From assembly GCA_023898765.1 (NCBI GenBank), contig CP060238.1, forward strand, positions 1,054,001-1,118,000: a stretch of 64,000 bases of DNA, given 5' to 3'. Both the position numbers and the translations under genes were made by a program. Positions 8,981 through 17,370 of the stretch are shown piece after piece. Position 1 is the first letter of the stretch, and every line of letters starts with the position of its first letter. Source of the stretch: Rhodospirillales bacterium. Lineage in GTDB: Bacteria > Pseudomonadota > Alphaproteobacteria > Micavibrionales > Micavibrionaceae. The notes beneath the pieces are model-generated. The model saw only the letters and a program-made list of their open reading frames with translations. It had not been told where the DNA came from and searched no databases.

Positions 8981-9886
8981 ATGACATATTCTTTAAAGGC
9001 GCTCGCTCTTGTTTCTGCCCTCACCTTATCGGCTTGTGGTCATTATAGCGATGATCTGGCTTCTCTGGAGAAGGACTTCCAGACAGGCACATCGCCGCAG
9101 CAATATGCCATGAATGCGCAGGGGCTTAACACGGTGACTCCTGCTGCCGGCGGGGCCGTTGCCGCAGAGGCCGTTTCTTTTAGCCGGTCTTTGGCGCTGG
9201 AGTATTATGCGATGGCAAAATACGAAAACGATGAGCTGTATGATTACAGGGCGGCCAAATATTACACGGAAAAAGCAAGCGCAGCCGTGAAAGGGGAGCA
9301 TGTCCCCGTCGGTTATGTCGGGGAGTTTAAGATCGATGAAGAATCCACAACGGAATTAAAACAGGCGCGCGCAGAGTTGATTGACGCCATGCGTTTTAAA
9401 ATGCTGCCGGAAAATTATGCCCGGCTTGCGCAGGCGCAGGCGCAATATGACTGCTGGCTGGATCAGGCCGAGGAAGGGCAAAAGGACATGACTTGCCGCG
9501 CAGGTTTCTTTGAGGCGCTGGCGGCGGTAAATGATCCTTATGTCGAGGCCGGGCGTTACGCCGTTTCTTTTAACGCCGGGACATCTGCTTTTGCGCAAGG
9601 CGCGGAAGCGGCGATTCAGGAGGCCGTTTCCCTGATCCAAACAAACAAGGGAAAACCTTACCGGATTATTTTGTCGGGGCAGGGGGTAAGCGCGGACAGG
9701 GAGCTTGTCATACAGAATGTTTTAAGCGGGCAGGGCGTCGATCCGGCGTCTGTTGTGACGTCCTCCGCAGCCGGGCAGGCTTCGAAAGAACTTGCCGGCG
9801 TAGCACCGGAAGGGCAGGAAGATACGCTTTACTTAAGCGTGAAGTTTGCCGAAGAACAGGCGCAAGTGCCTGAAAGCGATATCTAG
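8981..9886 (+). CDS. OmpA-like outer-membrane lipoprotein
   Basis: The 301-residue protein begins with a lipoprotein signal (lipobox LSAC, Cys at residue 19), so it should be lipidated and sorted to the outer membrane. Residues about 55-180 are helix-rich with a Cys pair (near 153 and 167) that could form a disulfide. The C-terminal ~100 residues (VSFNAGTSAFAQGAEAAI, then RELVIQNVLSGQGVDPASV) follow the OmpA-family beta-alpha-beta-alpha-beta pattern. They lack the usual Asp and Arg that hold peptidoglycan, since GQGVSADRE replaces GHTD. A sigma-54-type promoter 37 nt upstream links it to the flagellar regulon. Its stop overlaps that of the convergent flbD by 4 nt. A flagellar envelope role is inference. 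Confidence 0.65.
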   Translation: MTYSLKALALVSALTLSACGHYSDDLASLEKDFQTGTSPQQYAMNAQGLNTVTPAAGGAVAAEAVSFSRSLALEYYAMAKYENDELYDYRAAKYYTEKASAAVKGEHVPVGYVGEFKIDEESTTELKQARAELIDAMRFKMLPENYARLAQAQAQYDCWLDQAEEGQKDMTCRAGFFEALAAVNDPYVEAGRYAVSFNAGTSAFAQGAEAAIQEAVSLIQTNKGKPYRIILSGQGVSADRELVIQNVLSGQGVDPASVVTSSAAGQASKELAGVAPEGQEDTLYLSVKFAEEQAQVPESDI

Positions 9887-11271
9887 CCGTTTTGGGCGGC
9901 GGGGATGTCGCGGCCTTCTTCTTTATACTGATTGAGCTTGTTGCGCAGCGTCCGGATGGAAATGCCGAGGATGTTTGCGGCGTGGGTCCGGTTGCCCAGA
10001 CAATGGTCGAGCGTGTTTAAGATCATATCCCGTTCCACATCCGAAATGGTGCGCCCAATAAGAGATTCAACCGCGCCTGTGTTTTTGACGGTGCAGGCCC
10101 CTGCGCTGGAAACGCCTGCAGGGTCCGGGGGCTGTTTCGCGCCGCCGCCGCTGGCGGACCCGCTTGCAAAGCTGCTGCCTTCGATATGAAGGGCGCCGGC
10201 TTCGATGTCTTCTTCCAGCGACATCAAAATACCGCGATGCATCGTGTTTTCGAGTTCCCGGATATTTCCCCGCCAGTTGTGGGCGCTCACTTTTTCCTGC
10301 GCTTCCTTGGAGAGTTTCTTTTTGTCGATGCCGTTGCTTTCCGCGAATTTGTCGGCAAAAAACTGCGCCAGCGGGACGATATCGGCCGGGCGTTCGCGCA
10401 AGGCCGGCAGGCGGATATTGACAACGTTCAGGCGGAAATAAAGATCTTCGCGGAACTCCCCTTTGCTGACGCTGTCTTCCATGTTGCGGTTGGAGGTGGC
10501 GATGATCCGCACATCGACTTTGACCGGTTCGTTCGATCCGATACGCGTAATCTCTTTTTCCTGCAGGACGCGCAGAAGTTTTGCCTGAAGGGACGGGTCC
10601 ATTTCCGAAACCTCATCCAGCAAAAGCGTGCCGGTATGGGCTTCTTCAAATTTTCCGATACGGCGCGCTGCGGCCCCGGTGAAAGCTCCTTTTTCATGAC
10701 CGAAAAGTTCGGACTCCAGAAGGTTTTCGGGAATAGCGGCGCAGTTCACCGCGATAAAAGGGCCGTCCTTGCGTTTGGATTTTTTATGGATGTAGCGGGA
10801 CATCACCTCTTTGCCCGTTCCGGATTCGCCCGTAATTAAAACGGTGGCTTCGCTGGGCGCAATTTTGTCGGCCAGCGTCAGGACGTCCTTCATGGCCGGA
10901 TCGCCGGCAATCATGCGGTCGTCTTCCTCTGTGACGGCTTCCAGGACCGCGGCGATCAGTTCGGCATCGGGCGGGAGCGGGATATATTCCTTTGCGCCGT
11001 CTTCAATCGCTTTTACGGCCGCGCGTGAATCCGTTCCAATGCCGCAGGCCACGACGGGGACATTGATGCGCTCTTCCGCAAGGGAGGCAACAAAGGGGCC
11101 GATTTTTTGCTTGATGTCACACATCACGACATCTGCGCCTTTTCCGTTGCGCAAAGCGCCCAGGGCCTGCTGTGTGTCTTCGCAATGAATAACCTTGGCG
11201 CCGCGTTGCAGGGCGATTTTTCCTGCGGCGCTGATATAGCCTTCCAGATGGCCGATAATCATCAAACGCAT
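9883..11271 (-). CDS. flbD: FlbD-type sigma-54 flagellar activator
   Basis: Bacterial enhancer-binding protein expected to switch on late sigma-54 flagellar genes and repress earlier ones. The N-terminal ~120 residues are an atypical receiver. The central AAA+ domain has Walker A GESGTGKE (about 145-152) and the sigma-54-contacting GAFTGA (about 195-200). A C-terminal Fis-type helix-turn-helix contains RTHAANILGISIRTLRNKL. The 462-residue length fits Caulobacter FlbD. It ends the fliF-fliG-fliH-fliN-motA-flbD run, 15 nt after motA. fliX, whose product couples FlbD activity to early assembly, is at 32.7 kb. Sigma-54-type promoters upstream of flgI, flgF and flgB are its likely targets. Confidence 0.9.
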   Translation of the reverse strand: MRLMIIGHLEGYISAAGKIALQRGAKVIHCEDTQQALGALRNGKGADVVMCDIKQKIGPFVASLAEERINVPVVACGIGTDSRAAVKAIEDGAKEYIPLPPDAELIAAVLEAVTEEDDRMIAGDPAMKDVLTLADKIAPSEATVLITGESGTGKEVMSRYIHKKSKRKDGPFIAVNCAAIPENLLESELFGHEKGAFTGAAARRIGKFEEAHTGTLLLDEVSEMDPSLQAKLLRVLQEKEITRIGSNEPVKVDVRIIATSNRNMEDSVSKGEFREDLYFRLNVVNIRLPALRERPADIVPLAQFFADKFAESNGIDKKKLSKEAQEKVSAHNWRGNIRELENTMHRGILMSLEEDIEAGALHIEGSSFASGSASGGGAKQPPDPAGVSSAGACTVKNTGAVESLIGRTISDVERDMILNTLDHCLGNRTHAANILGISIRTLRNKLNQYKEEGRDIPAAQNG

Positions 11272-11286
11272 CGTACTTTAACTCCT

Positions 11287-12135
11287 TTAGTCGAAATAAT
11301 TAATGCGCTGGTCCGGCGGCAATTCGCTGTTTAAAAGCATTTCCAGCCTGCGCGGGTTTTCCTGCCGCGCAATGGAGGACATCGCGGTTAAAACCAGAGA
11401 GCGGATCATCGCTTCGTCGTTGGAATTCCGCTCCAGCTTCGCGGCAATGGGGGAGAGAACAACGGTTCCCAAAATGGCGCCGTAAAACGTGGTCAGGAGG
11501 GCCACCGCCATGGCAGGTCCTATGCTATCGGGGTTTTGAAGGTCTGCCAGCATTTGCACCAGTCCCACGAGCGTTCCGATCAGTCCCATGGCAGGCGCGA
11601 CATCCGCGCCCCGGCGGGCAATGCTGGCTGCGCGGCGATGACGTTCGACGAGCGCATCCAGGTTTTGCGACAGCACGCGCTCGATATCTTCCCCGCCATA
11701 GCCGTCTGTGACGATCTGAACGGCGTCGGCCAGATGAATGTCTTTCTTTAATTCCTTTTCGATCCCGGACAGGGCCAGCATTCCTTTTTTCCGGGCAAGC
11801 ATCGTGATGTCCATAAGCTGCGTGGCCATGATCGAAGGGTTCACTCTTTTCCGGATCATGGACTGGACGAAGATTTTTCCGGCTTTGCTCAGTTCCTCCC
11901 AGCTATAGGAAATGCTGGTCACAAAAACGGTGCCGAGAATGACGATCAGGAAAGAAGGCACATTGAAAAAGTTGGCTTTGCTCTGATTTACAAGAATGGC
12001 GCCGGCAATCACTCCAACGGCGAAGATGAGCCCCAGCACCGTGACCAGATCGACAGATATTTTAGGACTTTCGATCTTGATAACAATATTCGCCTGGGCG
12101 TCAGATGAGAGGGTATTTTCGGTTTTCTCGTCCAT
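11287..12135 (-). CDS. motA: MotA-type stator protein
   Basis: Inner-membrane stator subunit that, with MotB, turns proton or sodium flow into torque against FliG. The 282-residue protein has four predicted membrane segments: about 28-50, 60-78, and a pair near 185-205 and 218-240. The loop and third membrane segment include the conserved GADVAPAMGLIGTLVGLVQM with its key Pro, and a large cytoplasmic loop lies between segments 2 and 3. The N-terminal ~28 residues are an extra polar leader. It lies between fliN and flbD, while motB is 31 kb away next to a degenerate paralogue. Ion specificity cannot be read from sequence. Confidence 0.88.
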   Translation of the reverse strand: MDEKTENTLSSDAQANIVIKIESPKISVDLVTVLGLIFAVGVIAGAILVNQSKANFFNVPSFLIVILGTVFVTSISYSWEELSKAGKIFVQSMIRKRVNPSIMATQLMDITMLARKKGMLALSGIEKELKKDIHLADAVQIVTDGYGGEDIERVLSQNLDALVERHRRAASIARRGADVAPAMGLIGTLVGLVQMLADLQNPDSIGPAMAVALLTTFYGAILGTVVLSPIAAKLERNSNDEAMIRSLVLTAMSSIARQENPRRLEMLLNSELPPDQRINYFD

Positions 12136-12156
12136 GATGTTCTATCAACCGTCTTT

Positions 12157-12549
12157 TTAGCTTTTGTCTGATTTCACAATTTCAGTCATTGTTACGCCGA
12201 GCTTGTCTTCTACAACCACCACCTCGCCGCGGGCGACAAGGCGGTTGTTTACATAAATATCAATCGCTTCCCCGACTTTCCGGTCAAGCTCAACCACAGC
12301 GCCCCGGCCCAGTTTTAAAAGCTGGTTCACCGGCATGCTGGAGCGTCCAAGGACCGCCGAAATTTGAACGGGAATGTCGTAGATGGCGGTCACATCCGCC
12401 GTCATAGGCTCTCCTTCGGCCCATTCCTTTTCTTCTTCCTGCCCGACAACAGAGCCTTCGATCTCGTCAAGCTGCATTCCCGAAGAATCTCCGGCGTCTC
12501 CATCTGTCTCCGTCACGGCTTCTTCTGGTGTTTCGGTTTCGTCACTCAT
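12157..12549 (-). CDS. fliN: FliN, C-ring switch protein
   Basis: Flagellar C-ring component that forms the base of the switch with FliM and helps dock the export ATPase complex. The C-terminal ~75 residues are a SpoA-type domain (VPVQISAVLG, RSSMPVNQLLKLGRGAVVEL, then the NNRLVARGEVVVVEDK strand). The N-terminal ~55 residues are acidic and disordered. I place the start at ATG 12549, which follows GGAGAG by 4 nt and overlaps the end of fliH by 8 nt; an ATG four codons upstream lacks a ribosome site. The protein would be about 130 residues, usual for alphaproteobacterial FliN. Confidence 0.92.
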   Translation of the reverse strand: MSDETETPEEAVTETDGDAGDSSGMQLDEIEGSVVGQEEEKEWAEGEPMTADVTAIYDIPVQISAVLGRSSMPVNQLLKLGRGAVVELDRKVGEAIDIYVNNRLVARGEVVVVEDKLGVTMTEIVKSDKS

Positions 12550-13315
12550 CTTTCTCTCCATCCGGCTCTATATCCGGTGATTCTGCATTTATCTCTTTGT
12601 TTATACCACTATTTTTCTCTGCGGGAAGATTCTCCTGTTCTTTTTGGGGCTGGCTGGGGAGGAGTTTTTTAAATTCTTTCCGGATTTCTTCTGTAATCCG
12701 GTCCGGAGAGCGGATGGCGCCGCCTTCATCCCAGAGCATCCGGCATTCCCCTTCTTTCATGTCTTCTTTTTCGATAATTTTGTAGAGGGGCTGTTTTTCA
12801 CGTCCGCTCTGGTGCGAATCCATGTGTGACTGAAGGAGGTCTTCTACGTCCTTTTTCACGGCGGGAGCGATTTCAATGCGGACAGAGTTTTGCCCGGAAT
12901 GTGTGTGCAGGACATTCGCGATCATATTTTTGATTTCGGATTGTCCGATTTTTTCATTGAGGTCCGGAAAAAGTTTTTCCAGCATTTCCAGGGCGAGCTT
13001 AACGGATTCCTGTTCAAATTGTTTTTCACGGATATGTTCGGACGCAAAAAGTTTTGAAAAAGATTCCGAAATATTGCGGAGCATGTTTGCGACAAGCTGT
13101 TCCCGGCTGGCGGCGGCTTCATCCAGCCCTGCCTGACGCCCCAAAGCATGCGCTTCCCGCCGCGCGGCTTCAAGCTGTTCCTCGTTAAAAACAGGGGGAG
13201 GGAGTTCCTCTTCAATCTCTTCCGCGGCGTTTGGATCGCTAAAATCGTGCAGGTCGAAGAAAAATTTTTTCATAGGATCGTCAGGTCTGTTTTGTCCAGG
13301 TTTCATGTCTGACAT
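12542..13315 (-). CDS. fliH: FliH-like export ATPase regulator
   Basis: Cytoplasmic dimeric protein that binds the export ATPase FliI and links it to the C-ring. The 257-residue protein has the expected charged Glu/Ala-rich N-terminus (about 20-60), a long helical/coiled middle (EEQLEAARREAHALGRQAG, about 46-64) and a C-terminal domain near 120-200 ending in WDEGGAIRSPD. A further ~45-residue Glu/Lys/Pro tail is unusual and probably disordered. It starts 1 nt before the fliG stop and overlaps fliN, so translation is coupled. Sequence conservation in FliH is low, so the call leans partly on its place between fliG and fliN. fliI is not in the window. Confidence 0.8.
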   Translation of the reverse strand: MSDMKPGQNRPDDPMKKFFFDLHDFSDPNAAEEIEEELPPPVFNEEQLEAARREAHALGRQAGLDEAAASREQLVANMLRNISESFSKLFASEHIREKQFEQESVKLALEMLEKLFPDLNEKIGQSEIKNMIANVLHTHSGQNSVRIEIAPAVKKDVEDLLQSHMDSHQSGREKQPLYKIIEKEDMKEGECRMLWDEGGAIRSPDRITEEIRKEFKKLLPSQPQKEQENLPAEKNSGINKEINAESPDIEPDGEKDE

Positions 13316-13316
13316 A

Positions 13317-14336
13317 TCAGTAAATCAACTCGTCCTCTTCTGCGCCTGTCGAAATGGTGATCTCACCACGGTCTTCCAGATCTTTGGCCACGCCTACAAT
13401 ATATTGCTGCGCTTCCTCGACATCCCTGAGGCGTACAGGTCCCATGGCCGCCATGTCCTCTTTCATGATTTTGGCTGCACGTTCGGACATGTTGGAGAAG
13501 AACAGGTCGCGCAGGGTCTCTGTCGCTCCTTTGAGCGCTGTAGGAAGTTTTTCTTTGTCCGCCGCCCGCACAACCGTTTGAATAGCCGCCGGATCAAGTT
13601 TTTGGAGGTCTTCGAAGGTAAACATAAGGCTACGAATTTTTTCGGCGGATTCAGGGGCCGCTTTTTCAAGCTGTTCCATGAATTTTTGTTCCGACGTGCG
13701 TTCGAGATTGTTGAAAATATCGGCCACCAGTTCGTGGCTGTCGCGGCGCTGGGTTTTGGCAAGATTGGACATGAATTCTGTCCGCAAGGTGCGTTCTATG
13801 TCTTCCAGAACTTCTTTCTGGACGGCTTCCATCCGCAGCATCCGGTTAATGACTTCGAGCGCAAAACTGTCGGGAAGCATGGCCAGAACTTTGGCGGCGT
13901 GATCCGTTGAAATTTTGGACATCACGACGGCGACTGTTTGCGGATATTCCTTCTGGAGAAAGTTCCCGAGGATTTCTTCGTTCACATTGGCGAGCTTTTC
14001 CCACATCGTGCGGCCCGCAGGCCCCCGGATTTCTTCCATAATGGATTCGATTTTTTCCGGACTCATGCCGGCTTTTGCCAGCAACCGTTCGGTGCTGTCC
14101 TGCGTTCCGATGAGTGAATTGGCGGAACTCATCTGTTCGGCAAAATCTACAAAAAGCCGTTCAACGACACTCGAATCCACCTTTCCAAGACCGGACATGG
14201 TCTGCGAGATTTCAAGGATTTCTTCATCGTCCATATGCTCAAAAATTTTGGCAATATATTCCTCTCCCAGCGCCAGCATAAAGATGGAAGCTTTTTCCGG
14301 TCCGGAAAGGGTTCTGTAATCTTCAGTAACGCGCAT
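13317..14336 (-). CDS. fliG: FliG, rotor switch protein
   Basis: C-ring rotor protein that binds the FliF ring and interacts with MotA to generate torque. The 339-residue protein has the normal N-middle-C arrangement: an N-terminal FliF-binding domain (SGPEKASIFMLALGEE), an armadillo middle domain with the hydrophobic EHPQ-like patch replaced by EYPQTVAVVMSK (about 143-154), and a C-terminal torque domain ending at an acidic tail. The charged torque helix is visible near VRAADKEKLPTALKGA. It is 33 nt downstream of fliF and ahead of fliH. Confidence 0.97.
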   Translation of the reverse strand: MRVTEDYRTLSGPEKASIFMLALGEEYIAKIFEHMDDEEILEISQTMSGLGKVDSSVVERLFVDFAEQMSSANSLIGTQDSTERLLAKAGMSPEKIESIMEEIRGPAGRTMWEKLANVNEEILGNFLQKEYPQTVAVVMSKISTDHAAKVLAMLPDSFALEVINRMLRMEAVQKEVLEDIERTLRTEFMSNLAKTQRRDSHELVADIFNNLERTSEQKFMEQLEKAAPESAEKIRSLMFTFEDLQKLDPAAIQTVVRAADKEKLPTALKGATETLRDLFFSNMSERAAKIMKEDMAAMGPVRLRDVEEAQQYIVGVAKDLEDRGEITISTGAEEDELIY

Positions 14337-14369
14337 GCTTTTCTCTTGTTTTTCCTACGTTTGCGTCTT

Positions 14370-16001
14370 TTATTCCTGCGTCATCCAGCTGCGAATAACA
14401 GAAACGGTTTCCGCCGGATAGGCATCAACGATGTCTTCAACTTTCTTCACGGAAGAGGCTTTTACCTGCCCTTCGACCTTTTGCATGTCGATCATGCTCT
14501 CCTCTTCCCCGGCATCTCCGGGTTCAAACTCGGAAGGTCCCTCCAGCGCCGGACTTGACGGACGGGCCGCCAGAAGGTCCGTTTCCATCTCTTCATCCAG
14601 TTGCGGGCCTTCCGTCGCAAGAAGCCGCCCGACCATCGGTTGGAGAATCAGAAGGACTACAAGAATAACCATGATAGCGACGGTCAGGATTTCCGCAGCG
14701 TCCAGAAGTTTGTTTTTATCAAACCCAAAAAAAGTATCCGCGACCAGAGAGTCATCCGTGGTTTCTATTTGCGCGAATTTCATGTTGATCACTTCGATCG
14801 TGTCGCCGCGCTGGGCGTCAAACCCGACGGCGCTGCGCACCAGTGCGGCAATCTGGTCCAGTTCCTTGTCGCTGCGCGGCTGGTATATTTCTTCACCCGC
14901 CTCATTCGTCGTGTATGTCCCGTTTACAAGAACGGCAACGGAAAGCTGTTTGATTTCGCCTGCTTCCCGGACCGTGCTGCGGATGGTTTTGCTGATTTCG
15001 TAATTGCTGACCTCTTCAACACGGTTACTCTCAAGGGAAGGTTTTTCATCTAAAAACAGATCGCTCCCGACGCCGGGAAGATTGTTTTCAACCGAAACAT
15101 TTTCAGCCGCAACGTCTCTTTCCGTGCTGCTTTCTTCCGTGGTCTGTGTGGACCTGGCAACCTGCCCCTCAGGGTTGAATATTTCTTCGTTTGTATTGAC
15201 CCGGTCAAAATTCATTTCAGCCGTGATATTGGCGCGGACATTTCCGTATCCGACCGTGCGCCCCACCAGATCCTCGATGGATTGGGTCATGCGGCGCTCA
15301 TAATTCAGTTTCATTTCCTCGGCCTTGAGGCTGGCCGTCGTCGTGTTTTCGTCACCGCCCCTGGCCAGAAGTTTTCCGCTCTGGTCGATAATCGAAACTT
15401 TTTCCACGGTCAGTTCGGGCACGGCAGAAGCGACAAGGGACTGGATAGCCAAGATCTGGCTTGATTCAAGCCGGGCTCCGGGGCGTATGCCGACCGCAAC
15501 GCTGGCGCTGGCGCTCCGGCTTTCGCGGCTGAAAAGTTCCCGGCGCGGCAAAACAAGGTGGATGCGGGCACTGCGAATGGGGTCCAGAGAGCTGATGGTT
15601 CTGGCAAGCTCCCCTTCAAGGGCGCGAACCTGGTTTAAATTCTGGACGGCATTCGTTGTTCCAAACCCGGACTCTTTGTCGAACAGTTCGTACCCCATGG
15701 AACCGCCATTGGGAAGGCCGGCTTCCGCCAAAAGCATGCGGGCGCGTCCTATGTCATTTTCGGGGACCATAATGCGGGAGCCGTCTTGCGAAATTTCGTA
15801 GCGAAACTGCGCCTCTTCCAGCTTGGCGGCAATGGCGCCCGAATCCAAGGACGACAGATCCCTGTAGAGGAGTTTGAGATCCGGCGTTGAAACCCGCATG
15901 GAGACAAAAATGAAAAAGACGAGGAGGGAAAGCAAAACGCCCCCCATAATGCCGAGGCGGGCGGCTCCAAGTTGTTTTAAGGTTTCAAGAAAGCTGTTCA
16001 C
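14370..16001 (-). CDS. fliF: FliF, MS-ring protein
   Basis: Forms the membrane-embedded MS-ring, the base on which rotor and export gate assemble. At 543 residues it has two membrane segments: about 20-38 (GVLLSLLVFFIFVSMRV) and about 445-465 (ILTVAIMVILVVLLILQPMV). Ring-building YscJ-like motifs lie between them (PNGGSMGYELFDKESGFGTT, ALEGELARTISSLD), and a C-terminal FliG-binding tail follows. The start is a GTG at 15999-16001; no ATG fits better. It heads the fliF-G-H-N-motA-flbD run. The 234-nt upstream gap contains a perfect 10-bp inverted repeat but no clear CtrA or sigma-54 site. Confidence 0.97.
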   Translation of the reverse strand: MNSFLETLKQLGAARLGIMGGVLLSLLVFFIFVSMRVSTPDLKLLYRDLSSLDSGAIAAKLEEAQFRYEISQDGSRIMVPENDIGRARMLLAEAGLPNGGSMGYELFDKESGFGTTNAVQNLNQVRALEGELARTISSLDPIRSARIHLVLPRRELFSRESRSASASVAVGIRPGARLESSQILAIQSLVASAVPELTVEKVSIIDQSGKLLARGGDENTTTASLKAEEMKLNYERRMTQSIEDLVGRTVGYGNVRANITAEMNFDRVNTNEEIFNPEGQVARSTQTTEESSTERDVAAENVSVENNLPGVGSDLFLDEKPSLESNRVEEVSNYEISKTIRSTVREAGEIKQLSVAVLVNGTYTTNEAGEEIYQPRSDKELDQIAALVRSAVGFDAQRGDTIEVINMKFAQIETTDDSLVADTFFGFDKNKLLDAAEILTVAIMVILVVLLILQPMVGRLLATEGPQLDEEMETDLLAARPSSPALEGPSEFEPGDAGEEESMIDMQKVEGQVKASSVKKVEDIVDAYPAETVSVIRSWMTQE

Positions 16002-16132
16002 GTGTCGGTTACCCTGTAATCATTGTCTTTCGTCATAAACGCATGGCAAGAACTCGGCCGGAACCCTTAGAAGATAAGAAGGCGGGAACGCAAGGGCGGC
16101 CTGTGGAGATATCTTGTCTTACGCAAAATAAC

Positions 16133-16156
16133 ACGTTTTCAGCCCTCTGAAAACGT
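16133..16156. repeat. Perfect inverted repeat between sciP and fliF
   Basis: ACGTTTTCAG (16133-16142) and CTGAAAACGT (16147-16156) are exact reverse complements around CCCT. It lies about 80 nt past the sciP stop and 130 nt before fliF, both on the minus strand. It may end sciP transcription, though no T-run follows, or serve as an operator for fliF. Confidence 0.45.
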
Positions 16157-16235
16157 AAACATTCACAGAGGATTATAAACTGTTTTTGTCGCTTTTTCTA
16201 CGGTTAGAGCTTCGTGTGCTTATATGAAAATATTG

Positions 16236-16502
16236 TCAGATAATCTGAAAGTTTTGTTTCTGAAGGTCTTCGGCCCGGTATTGTTTCAAATGCGTGGTGC
16301 GCAAAGCCTCCGGTCCGTGCCGTTCCAGAAGTTTGGTCCACGAGGTCAGTTCTTCAAGGCTGAGATTATAGCGGGTGCAAGCCTCGTCTTTGCTCAAAAA
16401 GCCTTTTTCTATGGCTTTCACAACCGCCAGTTTTCTGGATTTTACCCAGCGTTTTATATCCGGAGGCGGGAGGTTCGGCTCGTTTGTATTCTTTGTTTTC
16501 AT
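16236..16502 (-). CDS. sciP: SciP-like CtrA antagonist (DUF1153)
   Basis: Small helix-turn-helix protein. In Caulobacter, SciP binds CtrA and DNA and silences CtrA-activated promoters, including flagellar ones. The 88-residue length and the signature RWVKSRKLAVVKAI followed by SKDEACTRYNLSLEELTSW (an HTH) match this family. The C-terminal ~25 residues are polar and more variable. It lies between fliF and the flagellin cluster, on the same strand as both but 234 nt or more from either, so it is probably its own unit. A degenerate CtrA-like site sits at 16540-16554, about 40 nt upstream. Function here is by homology; CtrA itself is not in the window. Confidence 0.88.
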   Translation of the reverse strand: MKTKNTNEPNLPPPDIKRWVKSRKLAVVKAIEKGFLSKDEACTRYNLSLEELTSWTKLLERHGPEALRTTHLKQYRAEDLQKQNFQII

Positions 16503-16539
16503 AGTGATACGCTTTTTTTATGTTGTGAGGCTTGATGCT

Positions 16540-16554
16540 TTAATTATTGATTAT
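16540..16554 (-). promoter_or_regulatory. Degenerate CtrA box upstream of sciP
   Basis: Read on the plus strand, TTAA-N7-TTAT matches the CtrA consensus TTAA-N7-TTAA at seven of eight fixed positions. It is 38 nt before the sciP start. The surrounding DNA is very AT-rich, so a chance match is quite possible. Confidence 0.3.
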
Positions 16555-16599
16555 TGCGTCAATTATTTAACATATCGCTAAAAAGTGTTTTGAAAATAA

Positions 16600-16740
16600 G
16601 GAAGAAAATCCTTTGTGTTTTTAGAGAAAATTTTTCTCTTTTTCTTGCTTTTAAAAGGACGATTTATCAGGGTCTTCAAACAAACAAGTAAAAAAATATG
16701 TAGTATTTATCTTGTTTTTTTATATTTACTTGTTTTTTAA
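16600..16740. other. AT-rich intergenic tract with inverted repeats
   Basis: The gap between sciP and the flaG-like gene is about 400 nt and holds no gene. It is strongly AT-rich. Its first part contains a short hairpin AGAGAAAA/TTTTTCTCT near 16623-16639. A longer imperfect inverted repeat has ACAAGTAAA near 16684 and its complement TTTACTTGT near 16725. A CtrA box and a sigma-70 promoter for the flaG-like gene follow. Confidence 0.5.
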
Positions 16741-16744
16741 GAAG

Positions 16745-16759
16745 TTAACGAATAGTTAA
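16745..16759 (+). promoter_or_regulatory. CtrA box upstream of flaG-like gene
   Basis: TTAACGAATAGTTAA is an exact TTAA-N7-TTAA site. It lies 58 nt before the -35 hexamer of the flaG-like promoter, further upstream than a classical activating CtrA site. It is followed at once by another TTAA. The AT-rich setting raises the chance of coincidence. Confidence 0.5.
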
Positions 16760-16817
16760 TTAAAATATTTGGCCGTCGTAATCTTCCTCTTTACTTGTCC
16801 CGAAGGTGGTTTTTTTG

Positions 16818-16846
16818 TTGACAAGTGGACTATCTTTAGATAGAAT
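16818..16846 (+). promoter_or_regulatory. Sigma-70 promoter of flaG-like gene
   Basis: TTGACA (16818-16823) and TAGAAT (16841-16846) are separated by exactly 17 nt, near the vegetative consensus. A start of transcription near 16853 would give a leader of about 58 nt. That leader contains GTGCCT (16861-16866) and its complement AGGCAC (16885-16890), a possible hairpin just before the ribosome site AGGGAG. Confidence 0.7.
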
Positions 16847-16910
16847 GATACTAGGGTAGTGTGCCTGATTTATGTCTTTGTTTTAGGCACGCTTGATTAG
16901 GGAGCATATT

Positions 16911-17354
16911 ATGATAGAAGCTGTGAATTCAGTGTTGTCGAATGCGCCTCTGGTTCGTGGAAACGTGGAGCAGCAGGCGGCTTCGCGCTCTTTCGCCGCA
17001 AATCCTGAACGTGTGCAGGAGGTGGCGCGGGCCCCTTACGTGAGTCCTTACATTCACGTCGATGTGAATTTTGACCGTGCTGTTTTGCAAATCCGTGATT
17101 CAGATACCGGCGATGTCCTTCGCCAGTTTCCGTCCGAAAGCCAGCTTAAGGCCTATACGAGGGCGCAGGCGGCTGCTGCGGCGCTGGAAACGCAACAAAG
17201 AAGCGAGACTCCGGAAGTCAAGCAGCCTTCCGACAAGACGGAAACGACAGAAGAGGCGCCAACCCCGGCTCCGGAAACGGCTGCGCCGGCACAACAGCAG
17301 TCTACATCGGCACTGGAAGTGCAGCAGGCTGTCAGCGTGGACACGCAGGCATAA
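16911..17354 (+). CDS. FlaG-like protein
   Basis: Small soluble protein of 147 residues, resembling FlaG-family proteins found beside flagellin genes; their role, often filament length, is poorly known. The middle segment, residues about 38-85, carries the FlaG-like core VDVNFDRAVLQIRDSDTGDV and RQFPSE. The N-terminus is polar and the last ~60 residues are Ala/Pro/Gln/Thr-rich low complexity. I start at ATG 16911, which AGGGAG precedes by 7 nt; an in-frame TTG at 16893 has no ribosome site. It is the only plus-strand gene between the flagellar runs here and is convergent with flaF. Confidence 0.7.
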   Translation: MIEAVNSVLSNAPLVRGNVEQQAASRSFAANPERVQEVARAPYVSPYIHVDVNFDRAVLQIRDSDTGDVLRQFPSESQLKAYTRAQAAAAALETQQRSETPEVKQPSDKTETTEEAPTPAPETAAPAQQQSTSALEVQQAVSVDTQA

Positions 17355-17370
17355 TGATTTAGATATCTGC

